From: Symbiodinium natans
Lineage: Eukaryota > Sar > Dinophyceae > Suessiales > Symbiodiniaceae
NCBI GenBank assembly: GCA_905221605.1
Contig: CAJNDS010002385.1
Span: forward strand, 265,001 to 329,000
Direction: 5' to 3'
Length of the DNA stretch: 64,000 nt
The notes beneath the pieces were generated by a model, which had not been told where the DNA came from, made no database searches, and saw only the letters and a program-made list of their open reading frames with translations. Both the position numbers and the translations under genes were made by a program. Positions 11,086 through 20,900 of the stretch are shown piece after piece; position 1 is the first letter of the stretch, and every line of letters starts with the position of its first letter.

Positions 11086-11263
11086 TTTTGGGGTTTCAAT
11101 GGGGCTTTAGGGTTTAGGGTTTAGGGTTTAGGGTTTAGGGTTTAGAGTTCTGGGTTTAGGGTTCAGGGGTTCGGGGGTTTAGGGGTTTAGGATTTACAGG
11201 GGTTTCAAGAGTTATGGGCTTCTTTGGGGGGTTTGGGGTTTAGGGTGTTCGTCTTTCTGCAGA

Positions 11264-11340
11264 CATGGACACGGGTCAAAGAGCTCTTCTCCCTCTTCGG
11301 CATGCATGCTGGGACCAATGATCCTGAAGCATTTTATGGG
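11264..11340 (+). CDS. Unassigned exon-like island
   Basis: The acceptor is pyrimidine-rich (GTCTTTCTGCAG). About 26 open codons follow, with peptide RVKELFSLFGMHAGTNDPE. C-rich decayed repeats begin right after. No family is recognised. Confidence 0.4.
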
Positions 11341-11669
11341 TTGCTAAACCTTAAGCCCTAAGCCCTAAGCCCGAAGCCCGAAGCCCTAACCCCCTGGCCC
11401 TAAGCCCTAAACCCTAAACCCTAAACCCTAAACCCTAGACCCTAAACCCTCAGCCCTCAGCCCTTCCTGGGCTTTGAGTGACAAACGGTCGGGCTGGGAG
11501 CACCTCAAGATCACTAGCAAGCGCTGCAGGGTTCGGGTTTAGGGTTTAGGGTTTAGGGTTTAGGGTTTAGGGTTTAGGGTTTAGGGTTTAGGGTTTAGGG
11601 TTTAGGGTTTAGGGTTTAGGGTTTAGGGTTTAGGGTTTAGGGTTTAGGGTTTAGGGTTTAGGGTTTAGG

Positions 11670-11730
11670 TCCTCCTTGCCTTGGATGAGACGAACCTAAA
11701 GGGCAACATATGTGCCCTTAAAGCTCCCTA
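11670..11730 (+). CDS. Unassigned short terminal exon candidate
   Basis: Directly after a TTTAGGG tract the sequence is open for 19 codons to TAA (LLALDETNLKGNICALKAP). The acceptor would be the TTTAG of the last repeat unit. Short, so only suggestive. Confidence 0.3.
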
Positions 11731-12240
11731 AACCTAAGCCCAGGAACTCGTGTTTCTTCCTTGTTGACGTCTCTTTTGGGATTTAGGGCAACCCTAAACC
11801 CTAAACCCTGATTCCTGAGCCCTGAACCTTCGGCCGGGTCATCCACGCTTGGAGGCTTTAACATCACAGCTCTAAAAGTGGGCTTGTGGCTTAGGGGTTT
11901 AGGGTCTGGAGCCTGACATTCGCGCTTCCTTTAGGGTTTAGGGTACCTCTTCTTCATCCCTCGCTGCTCTCCCTTCACGACAAAGTCTTTAACCCACCTT
12001 CTCTAAGCTCCATCGCTGAACTGGTCCCGCGGATTTCAGGGAGGGGGGGTGGGGTTGCTCTTCCCTCCCCCCCAATTCACTCATCCGGGCAGTCTTTTGT
12101 CTAAAACCAGTGTGTCCTTTTGTAGTGAGGTGCCCCAGAGCCCTAAACCCCACACCCTAGAGGGATTCAGGGACCTAGCCCCTAAAAACCCCTGCGAAGT
12201 CCAGACCCCTAAAACCCCAACCCCGTCCACCCGTTCCTAA

Positions 12241-12800
12241 CTTCAATTTTTTATGTAGATGAAGAATTAGACTTGATACTGTAATCTAAGCAATAAAGAA
12301 GAACAAGAATCCACCATCAGATCATGCCTTTCTTCAAAGGGTCCTTGACGTCGGGAAGGAGGCCTTAGGCGTTAGGATCTCGGCTTATAGGGGTGTAGAC
12401 GCCCCAAGACGCGTCTCCGAGGCTGAGCATCACGCAGACCGCCCCGCAGACGTCTCCTTTCCTGCTTCCTGGCTGCAGATCTCCGTCTTTCTTGGGGGAT
12501 TCCGATGCACCGTGACTTCATGAAGTCGTATGAGGGTCATTTAGGGTCCATGTGATGCATCTATGCATGTATGTGCGTGCCTATCTATGTGTGCAAGTAT
12601 TTGTTACAATTCATACTCCATGCCTTAAAAATCGTGGTTGGAGTTTCCGATTGTGCTCATGGAACGACAGCCTGAATCGATCAAAACTGCTCTGGAGTCG
12701 AGCAGGGCATAAGACTGCCACCCTCAACCCCCGGACTCGAAACCTCAAACCCTTGACCTAAACCCCTCAACCCCAAACACTAAACCCTGGGGCGTGTAGG
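12241..12800. other. Unique spacer, no gene seen
   Basis: A stretch of about 550 bp without telomere-like repeats. It contains an A/T-rich part with AATAAAG (about 12,290) and a GC-rich part around 12,380-12,480. No convincing ORF, RNA gene or palindrome was found. Confidence 0.5.
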
Positions 12801-13228
12801 GGTTCTAAGGGCTCCCCAAGCCCAAAAAAACCCCTAAACCCTAAACCCTAAACCCTAAACCCTAAACCCTAAACCCTAAACCCTAAACCCTAAACCCTAA
12901 ACCCTAAACCCTAAACCCCAAACCCCTAAACCTGAAACCCCTCATATGGGATGGCTTGGGCACCCGGTGTCGCTGCTTAATGCTAGGGTCTAGGAGGTTG
13001 GGATTCAGGGCTTCAGATGCCCCCCAAAAGGGTTTAGGGTTTAGGGTTTAGGGGTTAGGGTTTCAATAAGCCCTCAGCCCATAACACTCCGAAACCTAGT
13101 AAGCCCTAAGCACTAAACCCACATGCCCGAAAACGCGAATGTCAAGCTCCAGACCCTAGAAACCCTAAACCCTAAACCCTGGACCCTAGACCCTAAACCC
13201 TAAACCGAAAACCCTAAACCCAAAACAG

Positions 13229-13336
13229 GTTCTGGAACAGCTTCATCCAGTGCAGTGCCACCTGGCCACCGAGCTGCACTTTGTACTCGCACGAGCGTTC
13301 TTTGAGCAGCTGACTATGTTGCGCTCCCCTCCCTGA
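13229..13336 (+). CDS. Unassigned terminal exon
   Basis: AAAACAG|G is followed by 35 codons and TGA, with no in-frame interruption and high GC3. The peptide includes CHLATELHFVLARAFFEQL. A TTTAGGG tract starts 10 bp after the stop. No family is recognised. Confidence 0.4.
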   Translation, partial: VLEQLHPVQCHLATELHFVLARAFFEQLTMLRSPP

Positions 13337-13706
13337 AACCGGGTTTAGGGTTTAGGGTTTAGGGTTTAGGGTTTAGGGTTCAGGGTTTAGGGTTTAGGGT
13401 TCAGGGTTTGAGGTTTTAGGGTTTAGAATTTTGGGGTTCAGGGTTCGGGGTTCCCCCAAAGACCACAAGGCTTGAGAGGGCTTGCCGGTTGTCAGCATGG
13501 CATGTCTTGAGCTCTGCAGGGAAGGCTGGGCTCAGGATCCAGGCTTAGGGGTAGGCAGTTAGGGTTTCGGGTTTGGGGTTTTGGGCTGCGTGGGTTTAGG
13601 GTTTAGGGTTTCGGGCTTAGGGTGTAGGGTTTAAGGTTTAGGGTTTAGGGTTTAGGGTTCAGGAGGGTTTAGGGTTTAGGGTTTAGGGTGTAGGGTTTAG
13701 GCGTCA

Positions 13707-13800
13707 GAGGCTAGGGACTCCGACGGGCTTCCTGGACGCTGTCCATCAGTTCGCCGTCTCCCGGAACCCTTTGCCCTCACGAGCTACTCTAAAGGGTCAA
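13707..13800 (+). CDS. Unassigned exon-like island
   Basis: About 31 open codons between two G-rich tracts, with peptide TGFLDAVHQFAVSRNPLPS. The borders run into repeat. No family is recognised. Confidence 0.3.
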
Positions 13801-14277
13801 GGGTTTGGGGTTTAGGGCTTGGGGTTTTTAGGGTTTAGGGTTTGGGGTTTAGGGTTTAGGGTTTGGGGTTTGGGGTTTAGGGTTTAGGGTCCCCCTTGAG
13901 CCCTTGAAACCTTTGAACCCTTGGAGCCCTTGAAGCCTTTCTAAGCCCTGAGAACCCTTAAAGTCCTCAAGGCCCTGTTACGTCGTCCTCAGTGAACGGG
14001 TGCCAGAAATACACATACACTTGAAACGAAGGACTATGCCCTAGACGACAGAGGGCATGTGTCTATGTTGCAAGTTCTGTTTCCTTGTTGCGGGGTCCCT
14101 CGGGGTCTCTGGGAGGACCCTAAGCCCTTGACCCGACATCTCGACAACCTAACCCGAAACCCTAGGCCATAAGCCCTTACCCTAGAATCCCTACAATAAT
14201 CCCCATAACCCACCCTACTAACCCTACTTATACAGGGCTTCCAAGTAAACCCGAAACCCTGCTCGCTCTCCGCGAAG

Positions 14278-14350
14278 GTCCTGCCTCACCTTTGCCATCG
14301 CCGCGCTGCTGGTGTCGACGGTGTTAACCCTCGTGGGCACCCAGAAGTGA
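14278..14350 (+). CDS. C-terminal exon with a membrane helix (tail anchor-like)
   Basis: CGCGAAG|G opens 23 codons to TGA. The peptide is basic, then hydrophobic (FAIAALLVSTVLTLVG), then ends TQK. One helix with a three-residue tail is typical of tail-anchored or single-pass proteins. The family is unknown. Upstream, 14,165-14,255 resembles a degenerate palindromic element. Confidence 0.4.
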
Positions 14351-14410
14351 GACGAAGCTCTGAGAAGCCGCAGATCCATAGAAGTCTTTGGGGTTTCGAA
14401 GTCAGCCCTA

Positions 14411-14579
14411 AACCACAAAGCCCAAAAGCCCAAAAGCCCAAAAGCCCAAAAGCCCAAAAGCCCAAAAGCCCAAAAGCCCAAAAGCCCAAAAGCCCAAAAC
14501 CCCAAAACCCCAAAACCCCAAAACCCCAAAACCCCAAAACCCCAAAACCCCAAAACCCCAAAACCCCAAAACCCCAAAT
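14411..14579. repeat. Octamer arrays GCCCAAAA then ACCCCAAA
   Basis: About ten copies of GCCCAAAA switch abruptly to about ten copies of ACCCCAAA. The second unit is the complement of the GGGGTTTT telomere repeat of hypotrich ciliates. Here it more likely arose from TTTAGGG by mutation and tandem amplification. The long ORFs on both strands are by-products. Confidence 0.9.
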
Positions 14580-15205
14580 CCCTTCCCTTTCAGGGGCTTA
14601 GGGCTTCGTAGATTGGACGTTTCGGGCTTAGGGGTTTAGCGCTTTTGGGGTTTAGGGCTTTTAGGGGTCTAGGGTTCGGGGTTGATTGGTTCGAAACCCT
14701 TACGACCTCCCAGTATTTCCCTTCCCCCCCCCCCCCAAGGCCCTGATTCAGCAACAGCAAGTGGCCCAAACGCTCTGACGCCCTCCAGCCCGAATCGGAA
14801 AGCCGTCAACCCCAAATCGTGAACCCTTTAGGTTCCCTTGGAAGCCCCCTTTAAACCCAAAAAAGGGAGACCGTTCTTTCTTCCTAGGCTACTCATGTGC
14901 CTAGATAGCCCTAAACCCTAAACCCTAAACCCTAAACCCTAAACCCAAACTAAGCCCTAAACCCTAAACCCTAAACCCTAAGCCCTAAACCCTAAACCCT
15001 AAACCCTAAACCCTAAACCCTAAACCCTAAACCCTAAACCCTAAACCCTAAACCCTAAACCCTAAACCCTACCTAAACCCTAAACCCTAAACCCTAAACC
15101 CTAAACCCTAAACCCTAAACCCTAAACCCTAAACCCTAAACCCTAAACCCTAAACCCTAAACCCTAAACCCCAAACCCTAAACCCTAAACCCTCAACCCT
15201 AAACC

Positions 15206-15890
15206 GATAGCTTTTTTGTTTACGGCTTACGTGTCTTTACAAGTCCTAAGGTGTCTTAAAGCCTGTGGTGCGCAGGGCTGATTGCCAAGTAGCTGGCCGG
15301 TACACTAGGCACTTGGGACGGAGGCCACGCTGGGTGCAAGCAGGAGGGTAAGGGTTTAGGGTTTAGGGTTTAGGGTTTAGGGTTTAGGGCTTAGGGCTTA
15401 GGGTTTAGGGTTCAGGGTTTAGGGTTTAGGGTTTAGGGTTTAGGGTTTAGGGCTTGGGGTTTAGGGTTGAGGGTTTAGGGTTTAGGGTTTAGGGTTTAGG
15501 GTTTAGTGTTCGGGGTAGGGCGCAGGGGGCTTCTGAGTTGTAGGGTTTAAGGTCTAGCTCTTGAGTTTTGCCACCCCTAAGGGCTGGAAGCAAAACTAGA
15601 GTGTTGTGGTGTAGGGTTATAGAAGAAGAAGTTTGAGGAGTTTCGAGGCTCATTCAAAGCTTTTCAACCCCTAGCCGCTAAACGGGCAAGTGTGAAACAC
15701 TCTCCCCAAAGCTTCCCCCCTCGTTCCTAAACCTTAAATGCGTTAGGCCTGAACCTAAACACTACGCCCTATGCTTGATATGCTACAAGCCCTAGGCTTT
15801 AAACTCTGAACCTTATAAGCTCGAACCGTCAAGCCCTAAACTTTCAACCCTGAACCCTAGACCTTGTCAACCACCGAAGCGTGCACAAGC
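15206..15890. other. Mixed spacer
   Basis: Unique sequence at 15,206-15,350, a decayed TTTAGGG region at 15,350-15,560, then a poorly conserved spacer. It contains GGTGCAAGCAGGAGGG at about 15,335, an inverted copy of sequence near 2,745-2,765. No gene is supported. Confidence 0.4.
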
Positions 15891-16268
15891 CTAAGCCCTA
15901 AGCCCTAAGCCCTAAGCCCTAAGCCCTAAGCCCTAAGCCCTAAGCCCTAAGCCCTAAGCCCTAAGCCCTAAGCCCTAAGCCCTAAGCCCTAAACCCTAAA
16001 CCCTAAACCCTAAACCCTAAACCCGAAACCCTAAACCCTAAACCCTAAAGCCATCCCGAGTGCCCAGAGCCTCGTCCGATCCAAAGTGGCGGAGCCGACT
16101 CCCCCTGATTCTGGGATCCTTTACCAGGGGTTTAGGGGTTTAGGGGTTTAGGGTTTAGGGTTTTAGGGTTTTAGGGTTTTAGGGTTTTTGGGGTTGAGGG
16201 ATTGGGGTACCACCCTACCACCCGCGCTGTTTATGGTGTAGGTCTTAGGGTCTCGACAGTACCCCCCT

Positions 16269-16378
16269 TTCCCAAAAAGGCCCAAGTAGCCGCAAGCTCC
16301 AAATTCCGGGGCTGGTAGAGGATCCCACAATCATGGTCTTCCGCGCTGGCTTGGAGGCTTCCTGAATCTAAGGCCTTG
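16269..16378 (+). CDS. Unassigned exon-like island
   Basis: Open for about 36 codons to TGA, with peptide KLQIPGLVEDPTIMVFRAGL. A family C palindrome (16,404-16,470) follows 25 bp later. A minus-strand ORF covers the same bases. I prefer + because the flanking identified exons are on +, but the evidence is weak. Confidence 0.3.
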
Positions 16379-16403
16379 GGAGTTTGTATTGGGGGGTATT
16401 CTT

Positions 16404-16470
16404 GGTACCCTTTTGTGCCTTTCTTTGGTTCGAGGCTCCCTTTCAAAGCAACCAACCCCAAAAGGGTACC
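16404..16470. mobile_element. Family C palindrome, short copy
   Basis: GGTACCCTTTT and AAAAGGGTACC are perfect inverted ends of a 67-bp unit, with AACCAACCCC in the right half as in the copies at 759 and 37,476. Confidence 0.65.
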
Positions 16471-17029
16471 TGACTAGCCCTAAACCCTAAACCCTAAACC
16501 CTAAACCCTAAACCCTAAACCCTAAACCCTAAACCCTAAACCCTAAACCCTAAACCCTAAACCCTAAACCCTAAACCCTAAACCCTAAACCCTAAACCCT
16601 AAACCCTAAACCCTGACTGGGACTTAAAGTAGGGTTTAGGTTCCCTTCTAGGCCCTTTAAGCCACCAAGGGGCACCTCCTTTCTTCCCAGATATGCTCTT
16701 GGGTCTAGCTTACTATGGTATGGTTGCTGGACTACTGGGGTTTAGGGTTTAGGGTTTAGGGTTTAGGGTTTAGGGTTTAGGGTTTAGGGTATACTAAGTG
16801 TTTAGGGCTTAGCAATTTCGAGATTCGAGGCGCGGAATGCACCGCGCGCTTGGGGTTGGGGCTTGGGAACCCTGCCATCCCGCCCTCACCCTGCTCAACC
16901 CGAAGCCCGAAGCCCGAAGCCCGAAACCCGAAACCCTAAACCCTAAACCCTAAACCCTAAACCCTAAACCCTAAACCCCAAACCCTAAACCCTAAACCCT
17001 AAACCCTAAACCCCTAAACCCTAAACCTT

Positions 17030-17320
17030 AAAGCTTGAAGTGAAGAACTATGAGCCTTCACGCCTCATCCCAATAAGACCCCTACAGCAGCCGAAAGCCC
17101 CCCATAGCCTTGGAACCTCGCATTTGCTTAAGAGCCCCCGAAAAATAAACAGACAACAATCCCTATACTTCCCTGGTAAGGAATTGTTTTTATATTTTTT
17201 TGGTGGGTTTCTTAAGCAATTAGTAGAAACCCCGAAGGCTGAAACCTAAAGCCAAGAACGCGGGTGTTCCTATGAGGTTGCCGTGCAACTCTGTGGAGCG
17301 TTGCCAACTGCGAATGGAAT
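17030..17320 (+). CDS. Two exon-like pieces around a family B palindrome
   Basis: Left piece (17,030-17,120) is open as LIPIRPLQQPKAPHSLG. Right piece (17,258-17,320) is open as AKNAGVPMRLPCNSVERCQ and ends in TAA. Between them lies a family B palindrome (17,122-17,226). The layout suggests the palindrome is, or lies in, an intron. The exact junctions and the family are unknown. Confidence 0.35.
17122..17226. mobile_element. Family B palindrome
   Basis: TTTGCTTAAGAGCCCCC at the left and GGTTTCTTAAGCAATTAG at the right are inverted copies, with an A/T-rich core. It shares both ends with the copies at 4222 and 31,071. Confidence 0.65.
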
Positions 17321-17404
17321 AAAAGCGTGTCATAGCCCAGAGCTCTCAGCAAGAGGGTTTAGGGTCTAGGGTTTAGGGTTTAGGGTTTAGGGTTTAGGGT
17401 TTAG

Positions 17405-17520
17405 GGGAAGGTTCCCAGAAAACCACATGCCACAGGATGCTGCGGAACGTTTGGTTAATGACACCTCCCTTCCTTTTCCCCTTGGACCCCCCTCACTTAA
17501 GAACCCGATGCGCCCTAAAC
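17405..17520 (+). CDS. Unassigned exon-like island
   Basis: Open for about 38 codons in the frame giving HMPQDAAERLVNDTSLPF. An internal CCACAG|G could be the acceptor at about 17,432. It is the last island before the first recognised purL exon, but it does not match the RIRD...GRG region expected there. Confidence 0.3.
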
Positions 17521-17897
17521 CCCGCTAAACACTGAACCCTAAGCCCTAATTAAACCCTAAACCCTAACCCTAAACCCTAAACCCTAAACCCTAAACCCTA
17601 AACCCTAAACCCTAAACCCTAAACCCTAAACCCTAAACCCTAAACCCTAAACCCTAAACCCTAAAACCTAAACCCTAAAACCTAAAACCTAAAACCTAAA
17701 ACCTAAACCCTAACCCTAAACCCTAAACCCTAAACCCTAAACCCTAAACCCTAAACCCTAAACCCTAAACCCTAGACCCCCTAAACCCTAAACCCCAAAC
17801 CCCAAAACCCTAAACCCTAAACCCTAAACCCTAAACCCTCAACCCTCAACCCTAAACCCTAAAGCCTTTAGGGATGTTGAGGGCTTAGGGGGCCCAG

Positions 17898-17946
17898 GTC
17901 GTGGCTGCGGTGGCGGGCTATGCCGTTGGCAACCTGCACATCCCAG
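17898..17946 (+). CDS. purL: purL exon 1 of those found
   Basis: 16 codons plus one base, containing AGYAVGNLHIP. In this family that block precedes GYxxPWE. Acceptor GGCCCAG|G; GC donor (CCAG|GCGC). A 320-bp CCCTAAA tract lies upstream and a TTTAGGG tract begins 22 bp downstream. The preceding RIRD...GRG exon was not located. Confidence 0.92.
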
Positions 17947-20900
17947 GCGCACCGAAGCTTGCGAGGCTAGGGTTTAGGGTTTAGGGTTTAGGGTTTAGGG
18001 TTTAGGGTTTAGGGTTTAGGGTTTAGGGTTTAGGGTTTAGGGTTTAGGGTTTAGGGTTTGGGGCTTGGGGCTTAGGGCTTAGGGCTTAGGGTATAGGGTT
18101 TAGGGTTTAGGGTTTGGGGCTTAGGGTTAGGGCTCTACACGCTTGAGCCCTAAACCCTACTTGGAGGTTCCTGGGTACTTAGAAGTCGGGCTAAGTGTGG
18201 TAGCTATACTTACAACCCTGTCAACGGTACTGCTAGCCCTACTTCTAACTACCCGGGAACATCCAAGAAAGTGCCCCGAAGCAACCCTAAACCCCTGGTT
18301 AGAGCCGAATGAACCCTACACACTCTAACCCCTAACCCCTAACCCCTACACACCCTCAACCCTCAACCCCAAACCCCAAACCCCAAACCCCAAACCCCGA
18401 ACCCCAAACCCCAAACCCCAAACCCCAAACCCCAAACCCCAAACCCCAAAACCCTAAACCCTACCCTAAACAGCCCCTCAACTGGCAGGCTATGACATGC
18501 CTTGGGAGCAAAAGACTTCAAGTATCCTTCCAACATGGCGCCGCCTCTGCAGGCCCCACGGGTTTAGCTAGACTAAAAACCCAAAGCCCAAACCCCCCAA
18601 ACCCCCCAAAACCCCCCAAACCCCCCAAACCCCCCAAACCCCCCAAACCCCCCAAACCCCCAAACCCCCACCCCAAACCGGTGAACCCCTACACCCCTTT
18701 GGTTCCGCGCGTTTTGTGGGGCCTTGAAACCTCTAAGACTCCCCATGTGATTTGTGGAAGATTTCTCAGATCGGCCTTCTGGAAAGATCTGGGTCTGGGG
18801 CATTCCAAGAGAGCCCCCCCCATGGTGTTAGGGTTTAGGGTTTTGCGTTTAGGGCTTAGAGTTTACGGCCTTTAAGACTCGGCGCTTGCCCCGGAGAGAC
18901 CCAGAACTGAGATAGTCACATGGGAGTTTCCCACGATGGGGGGACCCCTTATTTACTCTTAAATACGATGATCCTCAGTAGAGGAACCCCAAGAAGGGTC
19001 CCCCTATTTTCGGGCACCTCCCCACATGGAAAAAGTAAAGTTTGAAGAGTCGAGTGACAAAACTTAAGAGCTGCAAAAGTTGTGAAGTCTAAACCCTAAA
19101 CCCTAATCCCTAAACCCTAAACCATAAACCCTAAACCCTAAACCTAAACCCTAAACCCTAAACCCTAAACCCTAAACCCTAAACCCTAAACCCTAAACCC
19201 TAAACCCTAAACCCTAAACCCTAAACCCTAAACCCTAAACCCTAAACCCCAGACCCTAAACCAGGCTTGCAAGGCAAGGAGAGCCAAATTGCAGACTTGA
19301 AGAGCAGGTCATCTCCCACACCAAACCAACAGCCCTTGACCTGGAGAAAGTAGGGTTTGGGTTTAGGGTTGGGTAAGAGGTAGGGTTGTTGGTTGCGGGC
19401 TTATAAGGGGGTTTACGATACTAGGGGTACCTTATTGGAGGGCCTTACAACAAAGGAATCCTACTATTTGGGGTCTAAGCCTAAACCCTACTTGGAGGTT
19501 CATGGGACTTAATAACCACTTCTAACTGGGCTTCTAACCCTACTTATAATAGGGCTAACCCCCATAAGGCCCTTTGGGGGTATTATAAGTGGGGTTATAA
19601 GTACAGTTGTAATTGGTTAGTAAGTACCATGAACCTTCAAGTAAGGGGTCACCAGGACCCAGAGTAGGCCCTTATGCCATTTTTTGGGGGTTTCGGTTCC
19701 CTGATAAGCCCCTTTAAGCCAACAAGGGTGTGCCCTTGTTGCCTTGGGTCTAGTAGATCCTATTGGAGGCTTTTCCGGGGGCTTAGAGAGCGATCTGTAG
19801 GGCCTTGTTTCATTTTCATCGTGCCCAAAGCTTCTCCACGGTTTAGGGTTTAGGGTTTGGGGTTTAGGGTTTAGGGTTTAGGGTCCTAAACCCTCAACCC
19901 TTACTTGAGGATGTTTCCTCAAACTGTGCCAGGGCACGTTTTGTGAACCCTAAAACCTAAACCCTAAACTCCAAATCCCCAAGCCCCAAAAACCAAACCC
20001 TAAATCACAGCACTTGGCGCGATCTTTGATCTATGGGTTTAGGGTTCGGGGTTTTAGGGTTTTGGTTTTAGGGTTTAGGGATTCGGAGCTTAGGGCGTAG
20101 GGTTGTTAGGGTTTAAAGGTTATTCCGTACTAATATAACATCCCTTCAGCTTGGCTTGCGGCGAAGTCGCAGGTGCTCATTGACTGCTCGAACGGTGCCA
20201 GTGACTACGGCAACAAGCGCCCGTGCTGAGATGAGTCTGTGCGGTTCAACCGTAAACCCTAAATCCTCAATCATAAACCCTACTTGGAGGTTCATGGTAC
20301 TTACTAACCACTTATAACTGGGCTTATAACCCTACTTATTATTGGGATAACCCCTATAAGGCCCTTTAGGGGTATTGTAAGTAGGGTTACAAGTACAGTT
20401 ATAAGTGGTTAGTAAGTACCATGAACCTCTAAGTATACCCTAAGCCCCCAACCCTAGATTCCGAGCAGGGCTTTCGCGGGGAGTTCGGGTGACGAAGAGC
20501 CGAATTCGTGCCGGGTTGATAGATATGCGCGCTCCCGAATCCCTGGAGATCAAACCCCCACATCCGGATTTACGGTTTAGGGTTTAGGGGTTTAGGGGTT
20601 AGGGGTTTATGGGTTTCAGGGGTTTAGGGTTTAGGGTTTGAGGGTTTAGGGGCCGTAGGGTTTAGGATTTGAAGCTTCAAGTGCTAGGCAGCAGGGTACA
20701 TACGTAGAGGCCTCTTTTCAAAGGTACATTGGGCTAGCCCTAAACCCTAAAGCCTAAACCCTCAACTCTCATCCCTCAACCCTAAACCCTAAACTCCAAA
20801 CCCTTAAGTGAAGAGCTCCCCTCGGCCCAACACATCTTGGTTACGGAAGATGCCTTAGGCCTTCAGAGGGACGCCTTGTTGTGACTTAAGGCGTCTTCAT

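Noticed and set aside
14224-14601. Long ORFs on both strands
   Set aside because: They are translations of the octamer arrays (Gly-Phe-Trp or Pro-Lys periodic peptides).
16802-16842. purL exon for the RIRD...TGRG motif (one frame reads IRGAECTAR)
   Set aside because: The conserved Asp is missing, no donor fits, and the phase does not lead to exon 1.
20152-20230. Papain-like protease exon (QVLIDCSN looked like the S-x-Q-x-L-x-DC motif)
   Set aside because: SNGASDYGNK and its fit in phase between neighbouring exons identify it as FGAM synthase.
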